DNA from: Photobacterium sp. TY1-4
GTDB taxonomy: Bacteria; Pseudomonadota; Gammaproteobacteria; Enterobacterales; Vibrionaceae
Assembly: GCF_025398175.1 (NCBI RefSeq)
Contig: NZ_CP099735.1
Span: 1,872,399 to 1,936,398, forward strand
DNA: 64,000 nt
Reading direction: 5' to 3'
Shown here: in pieces, positions 8,384-16,835 of the stretch
How the letters are laid out: the number at the start of each line of letters is the position of its first letter
Numbering within the stretch: position 1 is the stretch's first letter
The notes under the pieces: generated by a model
Seen by the model: only the letters and a program-made list of their open reading frames with translations
What the model was told of the DNA's origin: nothing
The model's database searches: none
Program-made: the position numbers and the translations under genes

Positions 8384-9637
8384 ATGGAAAAGATGGATCA
8401 CGACATTGCGATTATCGGTGCCGGCATTATCGGCTGCGCCTGTGCCTACCGGCTGCAACAGGCCGGGTTTCGGGTGGTGCTGCTTGATAAGGAAGCGCCG
8501 GGGCAGGGCGCTTCATTCGGTAATGCAGGCCATATTGCCACCGAGCAAATCATGCCCTTGGCGAACCCGCAGATGCTGACTCAGATCCCGAGCATGTTAT
8601 TGGATCCGCTGGGCCCGTTGCGGATCGATTGGCGTTATTTCCCCCGCCTGATGCCCTGGATGCTCAAGCTGGTGGCGAACATGCGCGCCGAGGCGCAGCA
8701 GCGCAGTCGGGCAGGGCTGATCCAGCTCAACCAGGCCAGTCTGGCCGCCTGGAAACAGCTGCTGGCAGACATGGGTGGCGAGGATTTAATGCAACATCAG
8801 GGCTCATTGCTGGTATTCGAACAGGCGAAAACCGGCGAGGCGCTGAACCAGTTTGCCAGAACCCTGGCCGCCAATGGGGTGGCAGTGAATCCGCTGACGA
8901 AGCAGGCGCTGCACCAGCAGGTGCCCGGCCTTGCTGAAGGGGTGATTGGCGCGCTGGATTTTCCCGAAACCAGCCATGTGATTGACCCGCATCGTCTGGT
9001 AATCCGGTTGATGGCCGCCGCACGTGAGCTTGGGATGACCTATCGCCAGCAGGAAGTGACCGGCGGATTTGTCACCGATCAGGGCGTGGAACTGACCACC
9101 CCCCAAGGTCCGGTGCGGGCATCGCGGGTGCTGGTGGCTGCCGGGGCGTTCAGTCAGTCACTAGTCTATCAGCTCACCGATGTCCACATTCCGCTGGATA
9201 CCGAGCGTGGGTATCACCTGATGCTACCGAAAGAAGCCGATCGCATCCCGGTGGCAGTCTCCTCGGCTGAGCGGCGTTTCATCATGACGCCGATGCAAGG
9301 CGGACTTCGCCTGGCAGGAACTGTGGAATTCGCCGGATTGGATCGTCCGGCCAACATGGCGCGCGCCCACCGTCTGGCCGATCTGGGCGATGCCCTGTTT
9401 GAACATTCGCTGGATCTGGCCGGGGCGATGCCCTGGATGGGCTGCCGACCTTCGTTGCCGGATTCGCTGCCAATCATTGATGCGGTCGGGCCGGAGCAGC
9501 GGGTCTTGCTGGCGCTGGGCCATCATCACCTTGGCCTGACCCAGGCGGCGATCACCGCGCAGCTGATCACTGAATTGGCCCGACAGCAGACGCCGGGACT
9601 GGATCTCAGTGCGTACCGACTGAGCCGTTTCCACTAA
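8384..9637 (+). CDS. FAD-dependent D-amino-acid oxidoreductase, probable cis-4-hydroxy-D-proline dehydrogenase
   Basis: A DadA/DAO-family flavoprotein of about 417 residues. The FAD-binding Rossmann motif is at the N terminus (DIAIIGAGIIGCACAYRLQQ, then a glutamate-free VVLLDKEAPGQGASFGNAGH), and the C-terminal FAD contact is LALGHHHLGLTQAA. Context indicates oxidation of cis-4-hydroxy-D-proline to 1-pyrroline-4-hydroxy-2-carboxylate, passing electrons to the respiratory chain or oxygen. The start at 8384 is chosen because it lies downstream of the operator and begins at the dinucleotide fold; ATGs at 8372 and 8393 are alternatives. A farther upstream in-frame ATG at 8312 would place the operator within the gene and is rejected. 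Confidence 0.87.
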   Translation: MEKMDHDIAIIGAGIIGCACAYRLQQAGFRVVLLDKEAPGQGASFGNAGHIATEQIMPLANPQMLTQIPSMLLDPLGPLRIDWRYFPRLMPWMLKLVANMRAEAQQRSRAGLIQLNQASLAAWKQLLADMGGEDLMQHQGSLLVFEQAKTGEALNQFARTLAANGVAVNPLTKQALHQQVPGLAEGVIGALDFPETSHVIDPHRLVIRLMAAARELGMTYRQQEVTGGFVTDQGVELTTPQGPVRASRVLVAAGAFSQSLVYQLTDVHIPLDTERGYHLMLPKEADRIPVAVSSAERRFIMTPMQGGLRLAGTVEFAGLDRPANMARAHRLADLGDALFEHSLDLAGAMPWMGCRPSLPDSLPIIDAVGPEQRVLLALGHHHLGLTQAAITAQLITELARQQTPGLDLSAYRLSRFH

Positions 9638-9781
9638 TTCATGTCGTTGCTACCAGATCCCTTGTGAAGGCTCCGATTGTTGTAATCGGGGAGTACAGGG
9701 GCACCGGGCGCAGGACAGATGTCACGCTAAAAAATAACAGAGCAAACCAATGACGTATTCATCAACAAAAGGAAGAGAGTT

Positions 9782-11218
9782 ATGAGCACGAATCCGAGTG
9801 CTGTCCGGTTACCGACCAGCATGGAAGTGGTCGGCCTGATGGCGGGCTTTATTGCCATTATGTTTTTGTTTATCAATGTCCTGTCGCTGCCGATCCAGCT
9901 GGCGTTATTTGCCTCCTGGTTCCTGGTGATGGGCCTCGGGTTACGGCTCGGGCAAACCTACCATGCGATGCAAACCGGGTTGATCAAGGGGATCCATAAC
10001 GGGATGGAAGCGGTGCTGATCCTGATCACCGTTGGTGCCCTGATTGGCTCATGGATTGCCGGCGGGATTGTCCCCAGCATCATTTACTACGGCCTGAACG
10101 TGATGAGCCCGAATATCTTTCTGGCCGCAGCGTTCGTGATTTGTGCCATGACCTCGCTGTCGACCGGTACCTCGTTCGGTACGGCAGGGACCGCCGGGAT
10201 CGCGATGATCGGGATTGGCCACAGCTTCGGGATCCCGCTGCCGCTGGTCGCCGGTGCAGTGATCAGTGGTGCTTATGTCGGCGATAAGATGTCGCCGTTG
10301 TCGGATACCACGGTGATGACGGCGTCGCTGTGTAAGGTGGATCTGATCGATCACATTAAATCCATGATGTATGTCAGCGGTCCGGCCTGTGTGATTGCCT
10401 TCACGATGTTCCTTTTGGTGGGCTTTTTCTATGTCGACGGCAATGTTGATACCAGCCGTGCGGATGCGGCGATGCTGGCGCTGGAGCAACACTTTACGAT
10501 TTCCCCTTGGCTGCTGCTGCCTGCGGTGATTGTGATTTTGCTGCTGTCACGCCGGATGCCGTCGATTCCGGTGATCACCTTCGGGGCAGTGCTCGGCATT
10601 ATCTGTGCCGTGGTCGCGCAGGACATGCCGACCCTGGATGCGGTGCGTACTGTGTATGTCGGCAACGCGATGTCATCTGAGGTCGATTTCCTCAACACCT
10701 TGCTCAACCGCGGCGGCATCCTGTCGATGCTGGAAGTGATTGCCCTGATCCTGTTCGCCCTCGGCCTTGGCGGCTTGATGGAGCAAATCGGGATTTTGCA
10801 GGTGATTTGTAACCGCTTCCTGACCTGGGCTAACAATGCCGGTCGCCTGACACTGTCGACTTTGCTGGGCGGTTTCTTCGGCAACTTTTTCGGCGGCGCG
10901 GCGTATGTCTCGCTGATCACTGCCAGCACGATCACGGAGAAAAACTACGATCAGCAGGGCATCGATCGCCGGGTGTTGTCCCGCAATACCGAAGCCGGCG
11001 GCACGGTCACCACGCCGATGGTGCCCTGGTCTGACGGCGGCGTCTTTATGGCAACGACCCTGGGCGTGTCGACCCTCGGTTACCTGCCGTTCCTCTGGTA
11101 CCACTTCCTGGTCCTCGGAATTTCCCTTTTCTACGGCTACGCCAATATTGCGATTTGGCGGACATCGTCTGTAGCTGACGAAGCCGATTCACTGACGAAA
11201 GCCGAAGCGACTTCATAA
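9782..11218 (+). CDS. NhaC-family Na+/H+ antiporter-type transporter, probable hydroxyproline uptake
   Basis: A 478-residue polytopic membrane protein. NhaC/ion-transporter signatures include STGTSFGTAGTAGIAMIGIG, ISGAYVGDKMSPLSDTTVM and RNTEAGGTVTTPMVPWSDGG. Classical NhaC exchanges sodium for protons, but members inside amino-acid catabolic loci often act as substrate carriers, and its place between the oxidase and deaminase genes suggests import of hydroxyproline or a sodium-coupled exchange (inference). AGGAAGAGAG precedes the ATG. It is the second gene of the plus-strand arm, 144 bases after the oxidase. Confidence 0.85.
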   Translation: MSTNPSAVRLPTSMEVVGLMAGFIAIMFLFINVLSLPIQLALFASWFLVMGLGLRLGQTYHAMQTGLIKGIHNGMEAVLILITVGALIGSWIAGGIVPSIIYYGLNVMSPNIFLAAAFVICAMTSLSTGTSFGTAGTAGIAMIGIGHSFGIPLPLVAGAVISGAYVGDKMSPLSDTTVMTASLCKVDLIDHIKSMMYVSGPACVIAFTMFLLVGFFYVDGNVDTSRADAAMLALEQHFTISPWLLLPAVIVILLLSRRMPSIPVITFGAVLGIICAVVAQDMPTLDAVRTVYVGNAMSSEVDFLNTLLNRGGILSMLEVIALILFALGLGGLMEQIGILQVICNRFLTWANNAGRLTLSTLLGGFFGNFFGGAAYVSLITASTITEKNYDQQGIDRRVLSRNTEAGGTVTTPMVPWSDGGVFMATTLGVSTLGYLPFLWYHFLVLGISLFYGYANIAIWRTSSVADEADSLTKAEATS

Positions 11219-11305
11219 GTCGGCGGCCATCAAAATATTTCATTTTACTGCGTACATTACATCAGGGCCGGTCAGACGTCCGGCCCGCATTTCAAGGAGA
11301 GCGTT

Positions 11306-12181
11306 ATGAAACTCGACGGTATTTTTGTTCCTGTCGTTACCCCGTTTACGGATGACAACCAAGTCAATTTTGAAGCCCTGGGCAAGCTGCTGGACTGGCA
11401 AATTGAAGCCGGTGTGGCGGGGATTGTCGCCTGCGGCACCACCGGGGAATATTATGCCTTCAGTGATGAAGAGCGGACGCAGGTCCTGACGTTTATCGCC
11501 GAGCATGTCGGAGATCGCGCGCAGCTGATTGCCGGGGTGAACGATACCCACACTCAGGGCTCGATCAACAAAGCGCAGCAGGCCAAAGCGCTGGGCTATC
11601 AGGGCCTGATGCTGGCCCCGCCGATTTACTGCCTGCCACAGCAAAGTGAGATCATCACTCACTATCAGACGGTCAGCCGTAAGGTCGGCCTGCCGATCAT
11701 CATGTATAACTTCCCGGCTCGCTCCGGGGTGGAAATTGAAGTGGATAGCGTGATTGAGCTGAGCCGCGATCCGAACATTGTCGGGATCAAAGAGAGCAGC
11801 GGTGACTTCACTCGGGCGCTGTCACTGATCAATGCGGACCTGGATGATTTCGTCGTGGTGTGTGGCTCGGACGATCAGGGCGCGGATTACCTGTTTTGGG
11901 GCGTACGCGCCTGGATCGGCGGGGCGGCGAACTACCTGCCGGAAGCCCATGTCCAGATGCTCGATTCTGCCCGTGTCGGTGATTATAACGCCCTACGCGC
12001 CATCATGACCAAGTTGCTGCCGGTGATCCAGAATCAGGAATCAGCGGACTATAACCAGAAGGCTAAGCTGGCGCTGATCCATCGCGGCCAGGACGTGGGC
12101 CCAATCCGTGCGCCATTGCAGCCGATCAGCCAAACCGATCAGGACGCCTTTCTTCACCTGCTGGATGCGGCACTGCAATAG
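11306..12181 (+). CDS. DapA-family lyase, probable 1-pyrroline-4-hydroxy-2-carboxylate deaminase
   Basis: A 291-residue TIM-barrel class I aldolase of the DHDPS/NAL family. It has the substrate loop ACGTTGEYYAFSDEER, the tyrosine of MYNFPARSG, and the Schiff-base lysine in GIKESSGDFTRA. Within a hydroxyproline locus the family member deaminates and dehydrates the pyrroline product to alpha-ketoglutarate semialdehyde (LhpC/HypD). A lysine-biosynthetic DapA would not be expected in this operon. AAGGAGAG lies 5 bases before the ATG; the aldehyde dehydrogenase follows after 9 bases. Confidence 0.88.
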   Translation: MKLDGIFVPVVTPFTDDNQVNFEALGKLLDWQIEAGVAGIVACGTTGEYYAFSDEERTQVLTFIAEHVGDRAQLIAGVNDTHTQGSINKAQQAKALGYQGLMLAPPIYCLPQQSEIITHYQTVSRKVGLPIIMYNFPARSGVEIEVDSVIELSRDPNIVGIKESSGDFTRALSLINADLDDFVVVCGSDDQGADYLFWGVRAWIGGAANYLPEAHVQMLDSARVGDYNALRAIMTKLLPVIQNQESADYNQKAKLALIHRGQDVGPIRAPLQPISQTDQDAFLHLLDAALQ

Positions 12182-12190
12182 GAGATCACC

Positions 12191-13696
12191 ATGACAGTAA
12201 CGTTTACAAAAGCGAAAGAGCAGGTTTTTCAGGCCGCCAAGCAGGGTGAGTTGTTTGCCGGATGTTTGATCCCCGGCTTGTCCGAGGCCGCGTTGGCGGA
12301 GATCGGCACGCTGGAGACGTACAGTCCGTATGACGGTCAGGTGATTGGCCGGATCCAAGCAGCAGGTGAGGCGCAAGTAAACGCCGCGGTGACGGCGGCC
12401 CGGAGCAGTTTTGAATCCGGTGAGTGGTCAGCGATGCCGCTGGGCGATCGCAAGGCGATTTTGCAGCGCTGGATCGCATTGATGAGCGAACACGCGGAAG
12501 AGCTGGCGGCGCTGGATTGTGTCGATGCCGGTAAGCCGATCACCGAATGTCTGAACACCGACATTCCGGAAACCCTCCACACCTTCACCTGGTATACCGA
12601 AGCGATCGATAAAGTGTTCGGCCGCATTGCGCCAACCAATACCGATACTCTGGGGCTGATTGTCAAAGAGCCGATTGGCGTTGTCGGGGCCGTCCTGCCC
12701 TGGAATTTCCCGGCCCAGATGTTTGCCTGGAAAGTGGCCCCGGCGCTGACGGCGGGCAACTCGGTGGTGGTGAAACCTGCCGAGCAGACCAGCCTCAGTG
12801 CCTATCGTATGGTGCAACTGGCACATCAGGCCGGGGTCCCGCAAGGGGCGCTGACTTTGGTGACCGGATTGGGCGAAGCGGTCGGTCAGCCGCTGGGACT
12901 GCACCCGGATGTCGATGTGGTGTCGTTTACCGGCAGCACCGAAGTCGGCCGTCTGTTCCTGCAATACTCGGCCCAGAGTAACCTCAAGGAAATCGTGCTG
13001 GAGTGCGGCGGCAAGAGTCCGCAGGTGATTTTCGACGATGTTTACAGCCTGGATGAGATTGTCGATGACGTGCTGAATGCTGCGTTCTGGAACATGAGTG
13101 AGAACTGCAGCTGTGGCTCGCGCCTGTTGGTTCATACCAGCATCAAAGATGCGCTGCTGGAGAAACTCAAAGCCGGTCTGAGCCAGTGGCAACTGGGGGA
13201 TCCGCAAGACCCACAGGTCAGCATCGGGCCGATGATTGAGCCGGCGCATTTTGACAAGGTCCGCAGCTACCTTGAGCGTACTCAGGCAGATGGCGCAATG
13301 TTGGTTCATGGTGGCGGGACGCCGGAACTCGGCGCAGGGTTGTTTGTCGAGCCGACCATTTTCGACAACGTGACGCCGGACATGGCGTTGTTCTGTGAAG
13401 AGGTGTTCGGGCCCATTCTGGCGGTCACCACCTTTGACAGCGAAGCGGAAGCGATCCGTCTGGCGAATGCAGGTAACTACGGCCTGGCGGCATCCCTGTA
13501 TACGTCCGATATCCGCCGGGCACACCGGGTGTCGCGTCAGCTGAAAGCCGGAACGGTTTCGGTCAACTGCTTCAGCGAAGGGGATATCACCACACCGTTC
13601 GGCGGCTATAAGCAGTCCGGGTTTGGTGGCCGGGATAACGGGCTGGAAGCCTTTGATCAGTATCTGCAGACCAAGACCATCTGGTTGCAGAATTAA
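12191..13696 (+). CDS. NAD(P)+-dependent aldehyde dehydrogenase, probable alpha-ketoglutarate semialdehyde dehydrogenase
   Basis: A 501-residue ALDH-superfamily enzyme. It shows the Rossmann segment GVVGAVLPWNFPAQMFAWK, FTGSTEVGR, the general base in LECGGKSPQ and the catalytic cysteine in ENCSCGSRLLV. By overall pattern it is closest to PuuC-like gamma-aminobutyraldehyde dehydrogenases, but context points to oxidation of 2,5-dioxopentanoate to 2-oxoglutarate, the last step of hydroxyproline breakdown. GGAG is 7 bases before the ATG and the gene starts 9 bases after the deaminase, so the two are translationally close. The lysine and cysteine residues needed for activity are all present. Confidence 0.88.
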   Translation: MTVTFTKAKEQVFQAAKQGELFAGCLIPGLSEAALAEIGTLETYSPYDGQVIGRIQAAGEAQVNAAVTAARSSFESGEWSAMPLGDRKAILQRWIALMSEHAEELAALDCVDAGKPITECLNTDIPETLHTFTWYTEAIDKVFGRIAPTNTDTLGLIVKEPIGVVGAVLPWNFPAQMFAWKVAPALTAGNSVVVKPAEQTSLSAYRMVQLAHQAGVPQGALTLVTGLGEAVGQPLGLHPDVDVVSFTGSTEVGRLFLQYSAQSNLKEIVLECGGKSPQVIFDDVYSLDEIVDDVLNAAFWNMSENCSCGSRLLVHTSIKDALLEKLKAGLSQWQLGDPQDPQVSIGPMIEPAHFDKVRSYLERTQADGAMLVHGGGTPELGAGLFVEPTIFDNVTPDMALFCEEVFGPILAVTTFDSEAEAIRLANAGNYGLAASLYTSDIRRAHRVSRQLKAGTVSVNCFSEGDITTPFGGYKQSGFGGRDNGLEAFDQYLQTKTIWLQN

Positions 13697-13745
13697 CCCC
13701 TGACTGAGCTTGGGATCAGCATCCGGTTCATGATAAGCAGAGCTT

Positions 13746-13765
13746 CCGCGCCAGGGATGGCGCGG
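13746..13765. repeat. GC-rich hairpin after the aldehyde dehydrogenase gene
   Basis: CCGCGCCA and TGGCGCGG form a perfect 8-bp stem with a GGGA loop 50 bases past the stop codon. There is no T run, so it could be a rho-dependent 3' end stabiliser of the hydroxyproline mRNA. Confidence 0.45.
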
Positions 13766-13841
13766 TAGAGCACCACGGATGGTTTCTGCGTTCATGAACT
13801 GATTGAAGGCCTGATTGAGTTCTTGTTTTACACTCACGGTG

Positions 13842-13877
13842 ACGGTTTGGTATGTATGGGGTACCAAACCGTTTTTT
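13842..13877 (+). terminator. Hairpin plus six T, directly upstream of modF
   Basis: ACGGTTTGGTA and TACCAAACCGT make a perfect 11-bp stem around a 9-base loop, running into TTTTTT. It ends only 16 bases before the modF start codon. It may simply terminate the hydroxyproline operon, 145 bases upstream, or sit in the modF leader as an attenuator, depending on where the modF promoter lies. Confidence 0.75.
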
Positions 13878-13893
13878 CATAAGGAAATGAAAC

Positions 13894-15429
13894 ATGACCA
13901 TTGCCATGCAAGATGTGCAATTGACGCTTTCGCACGGGAGCCTGCAAGTTGACCAGTGGGATATTGAACCCAGTCAGCATTGGATGATTTTCTCTGCTTA
14001 TCAGCATTACGGGTCGCTATTGGGCCAGCTCTTGAGCGGAGAGCGAACTCCTGACGGCGGCGACATAACCGGATTGCCGGAGCGGGTCGGGGTGGTTTCT
14101 CTGGCGCAGCAGCAGGCGTTGCTGGACGCGGAGCTGGAGCAGGACGAAACGGATTATATCGACCAGATTGATTATGGTCATTCGGTCGAATACCTGATTG
14201 GTGAGTGTTGCCGGGACAGCGCTCAGGTGGAGCAACTGCTGGAGATGCTGGACTTGGTGCACCTGCGCAACAGCGGTTTTCGCCAGCTGTCGACCGGGGA
14301 GACCCGACGTCTGATGCTGGCCCGGGCGCTGGCTGTCGATCCTCAGTTGCTGGTGCTCGATGATCCTTATGTCGGGCTGGATATAGCCCACCAGGAAAAG
14401 CTCTCCGCCTTACTGAGCAGTCTCTCCGAGCTGATGACGCTGATTTTGATCACTGCGCGCGAATCCCATATTCCCGATTGCATCACCCATATCGCGATGT
14501 TCAGTGAAACGTCCGCCACAGAGCGGGCGGGAAATGCTGGCGTGATGGCATTAAGCCCGGGGATGACGGTCGATGAATTCACCTCGCATCCGGTGCTGCG
14601 TCAGCTCGAAGCACTGTCGGCTGAGCGCAGTGATGCGGTGATGGCACTGATCCGCGAGCGTCAGCAACTTTTCCAACAGGCAAATCAGACGCAACTGACG
14701 CACGCTCTGTCTCAAGAACAGCCACAACAGGGGCATACGCCGCTGGTGGCAATCCGTGACGGCAAAGTTGAGTATTTTGACCGGCTGATCTTCGACAAGG
14801 TGAACTGGCAGATTTTGCCGGGGCAGCACTGGCAGATCCGCGGGCCGAATGGCTGTGGTAAAAGTACCTTATTGGCGCTGATCTTAGGTGATCATCCGCA
14901 ATGTTATGCCAATGACATGACGGTACTGGGTTATCAGCGCGGCAGCGGTGAGAGCATCTGGGATATCAAGCGCCGGATCGGGGTGGTGTCATCCTCACTG
15001 CATATGCAGTATCGCGTCAGTTGCAGCGCGCTGGAAGTGCTGTTATCCGGTTTTTATGACTCTATTGGCCTTTACGATCAGCCGTCGAAAACTCAGGTGC
15101 AGCAAGCCCGTGAGTGGCTGGCGATTCTGGCAATGGCGGATGAAGAACGCACCCCTTTTCGCGCCCTGGATTACGGCCAGCAGCGGTTATTGCTGATTGG
15201 GCGGGCCCTCATCAAACAGCCGGCGCTGTTGATCCTCGATGAACCCTACCAGGGACTGGACTTCGTCAACCGTAAGCTGGTGTATCAGGTGCTCAATATG
15301 ATCGCCGAAGAGCAGCTCAGCCAGCTGTTGTATGTGTCCCACCATCCGGAAGATAGCCTGTCGGCTATTCGTAATTACGTTGATTTTGTCCCCGAAGGTG
15401 AAGGGTATGCAGTGGTGGTTTCCGGCTGA
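13894..15429 (+). CDS. modF: ModF-type tandem ABC ATPase (molybdate-associated)
   Basis: A 511-residue protein with two fused ABC ATPase domains and no membrane segments. The second domain is complete: Walker A RGPNGCGKSTLL, DYGQQRLL as signature region, and Walker B LLILDEPYQGLDF. The segment RGSGESIWDIKRRIGVVSSSLH is characteristic of ModF. In the first domain the signature LSTGETRRL and Walker B LLVLDDPYVGLD are present, but the Walker A glycine-lysine loop is replaced by FSAYQHYGSLLGQLL, so that site is unlikely to hydrolyse ATP. ModF accompanies molybdate transport and its exact role is unsettled; no modABC lies in this window. AAGGAAAT precedes the ATG. Confidence 0.88.
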   Translation: MTIAMQDVQLTLSHGSLQVDQWDIEPSQHWMIFSAYQHYGSLLGQLLSGERTPDGGDITGLPERVGVVSLAQQQALLDAELEQDETDYIDQIDYGHSVEYLIGECCRDSAQVEQLLEMLDLVHLRNSGFRQLSTGETRRLMLARALAVDPQLLVLDDPYVGLDIAHQEKLSALLSSLSELMTLILITARESHIPDCITHIAMFSETSATERAGNAGVMALSPGMTVDEFTSHPVLRQLEALSAERSDAVMALIRERQQLFQQANQTQLTHALSQEQPQQGHTPLVAIRDGKVEYFDRLIFDKVNWQILPGQHWQIRGPNGCGKSTLLALILGDHPQCYANDMTVLGYQRGSGESIWDIKRRIGVVSSSLHMQYRVSCSALEVLLSGFYDSIGLYDQPSKTQVQQAREWLAILAMADEERTPFRALDYGQQRLLLIGRALIKQPALLILDEPYQGLDFVNRKLVYQVLNMIAEEQLSQLLYVSHHPEDSLSAIRNYVDFVPEGEGYAVVVSG

Positions 15430-15583
15430 GTCAGTCTGAGTCTTTGAAAGACTGAATTGTCGGATTGGTGATCGAATGAACTGAAATAGAAGTGCTTTGT
15501 GATTATGGTGTGCTGAATTTCTGGTGAAGCCGTGCATGAAGTGGTCAACGGATCTTCGCTGGCACTGAGAGATGAGAAGCAAC

Positions 15584-15740
15584 ATGAAGCAAAAATTACG
15601 TCAGTTGATTGAGTCCGTTCCCGAGTTGATGGAAACCGCGCAGGTATGCCGGGAGCTTGGTTTGCCAAACTTCTATATCGCCGGTGGAGCCATTACCCAG
15701 CTCATCTGGAATATCGCCAGGTGCCAGTCCGGCACCTGGC
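15584..15740 (+). pseudogene. Truncated nucleotidyltransferase-like gene (N-terminal remnant)
   Basis: The first 45 codons read well as a nucleotidyltransferase family (DUF925/NTP_transf_6 type): MKQKLRQLIESVPELMETAQ, then LPNFYIAGGAITQLIWN, the expected start before the catalytic acidic pair. After IAR at about 15718 the frame stays open to 15910 but no longer resembles the family and lacks the catalytic aspartates. The change coincides with a perfect hairpin at 15716-15740 (10-bp stem GCCAGGTGCC with GGCACCTGGC, 5-base loop). I read this as a gene cut by a deletion or rearrangement. The minus strand over 15740-15937 also has protein-like sequence of unknown identity, perhaps a second fragment. 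Confidence 0.6.
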
Positions 15741-15890
15741 TGTGGATCATGAATCGTATTCCCGTGAATCGACATGTCGATCGTGGAGGATGCCGTAAAG
15801 TATTCAACGAACTCGAACAGCATCCCCTGCGCTTTGAGATCATCGGCGCTTTGGGGAAATTCAGAAAGCGACGGATAAACACCTTTGAAG

Positions 15891-16340
15891 CTAATTGGCC
15901 TGCCGACTAAATTTAGGTTTTCGGATGGCGATGACAATCAGGATGAGAATCAACAGGATATTCACGCCACCGAATATTGCTTCATTCATCAGGGCTGCTT
16001 CAAACCCCTGTTCGTCTTTGCCGAGCAGTTCAACGGAGCTTTGAATCGCCGGATACACAAAGAAAAAAGTGTTGAGCAGAATTCCCACGAAACCGATGAG
16101 TTTGATTTGGATCCAGCGCGCGCGCGGGATACCGCTCAGTAACACGCCGGTAAGTCCAGTGATACACATGGCGATAATCGTCAGATAAGTGGTGCTTTGA
16201 AGCACCCATTGGCGGTTCAGTGCGAGTGCCATCTGATTGGATTCCGGTACCAGCTCTCCCAGAAAGATATAGGTTGCAATACTGCCGAGAAAAATACACA
16301 GGCTGACGAGATGAATGGTTTTGAGGATCGATCGCAACAT
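15891..16340 (-). CDS. Small four-helix membrane protein, DUF2269/CopD-like
   Basis: A 149-residue protein with four hydrophobic helices (about residues 9-28, 50-72, 80-98, 122-142) and histidine HLVSLC in the first helix, as in CopD- or DUF2269-like membrane proteins whose function is unknown. It lies downstream of the MarR gene in the same direction, with a perfect MarR-type palindrome between them, so it is a likely target of that regulator. Confidence 0.7.
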   Translation of the reverse strand: MLRSILKTIHLVSLCIFLGSIATYIFLGELVPESNQMALALNRQWVLQSTTYLTIIAMCITGLTGVLLSGIPRARWIQIKLIGFVGILLNTFFFVYPAIQSSVELLGKDEQGFEAALMNEAIFGGVNILLILILIVIAIRKPKFSRQAN

Positions 16341-16364
16341 AAGTTCTCCGTAACGTATTTAAGT

Positions 16365-16380
16365 GGTTAGCGCGCTAACC
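16365..16380. promoter_or_regulatory. Perfect 16-bp palindrome, probable MarR operator upstream of the membrane-protein gene
   Basis: GGTTAGCGCGCTAACC is fully self-complementary and lies 25 bases before the start of the membrane-protein gene. A nearly identical core (TTAGTGCGCTAA) lies just upstream of the MarR gene, which supports both as sites for that protein. Confidence 0.8.
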
Positions 16381-16394
16381 TTTTGGTTAAAAAA

Positions 16395-16814
16395 TTATCG
16401 CATGTTCATCAGAATTCTTTTCAAGAATACCTTCAGCTGTTCCGCTTCTTCCGATGTAAATTCTTTCAATGCTTTCTGATTAACCGAAATGGCTAAGTCG
16501 GGCAGCTCCAGCATCAATGTCCGTGCCGACTCCGTTAAATAGACTTTGATCATTCTTTGATCGGCGGCATCCCGTTCTTTGGTGATTAAGCCTTTATCGT
16601 GTAGCCGCTTGATCACCCCGGACATGGTTGGCTTATCGAAAAAAAGTGACTTGCCGATATCACTAATTACCTGGCCGTCTTGTTCGGTTAAACGTGCTAA
16701 CACGGACCATTGAGCCGGAGTCAGGTTATAAGGGCGGAGTAAGTTTTCGAGAGAATACTTCATCTCTCCGGCGGCTTTGTTCAGCAGAAAGCCAACGCTT
16801 GCATCTAGTTTCAT
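16395..16814 (-). CDS. MarR-family transcriptional regulator
   Basis: A 139-residue winged-helix protein: dimerisation helices at both ends, HTH at ISDIGKSLFFDKPTMSGVIK and the wing at KERDAADQRMIKVYLTESAR, all typical of MarR. Such proteins usually repress their own gene and a neighbour and are released by phenolic or oxidising ligands. Two matching palindromes, at 16367 and 16824, indicate autoregulation plus control of the membrane-protein gene downstream. Confidence 0.88.
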   Translation of the reverse strand: MKLDASVGFLLNKAAGEMKYSLENLLRPYNLTPAQWSVLARLTEQDGQVISDIGKSLFFDKPTMSGVIKRLHDKGLITKERDAADQRMIKVYLTESARTLMLELPDLAISVNQKALKEFTSEEAEQLKVFLKRILMNMR

Positions 16815-16823
16815 GGTTGAAGG

Positions 16824-16835
16824 TTAGTGCGCTAA
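16824..16835. promoter_or_regulatory. MarR operator-like site at the marR promoter
   Basis: TTAGTGCGCTAA differs by one base from the perfect TTAGCGCGCTAA core at 16367. It starts 10 bases upstream of the MarR start codon, a placement suited to autorepression. Confidence 0.7.

Noticed and set aside
12428..13867. A 479-codon open frame on the minus strand opposite the aldehyde dehydrogenase gene
   Set aside because: It is the antisense shadow of a clear ALDH gene with all motifs, is rich in His, Gln and Arg, and has no ribosome site.
15596..15937. A 113-codon minus-strand frame over the broken nucleotidyltransferase
   Set aside because: Its second half is antisense to the real nucleotidyltransferase start; only the first half (15740-15937) looks protein-like, so I mention it as a possible fragment and not as a gene.
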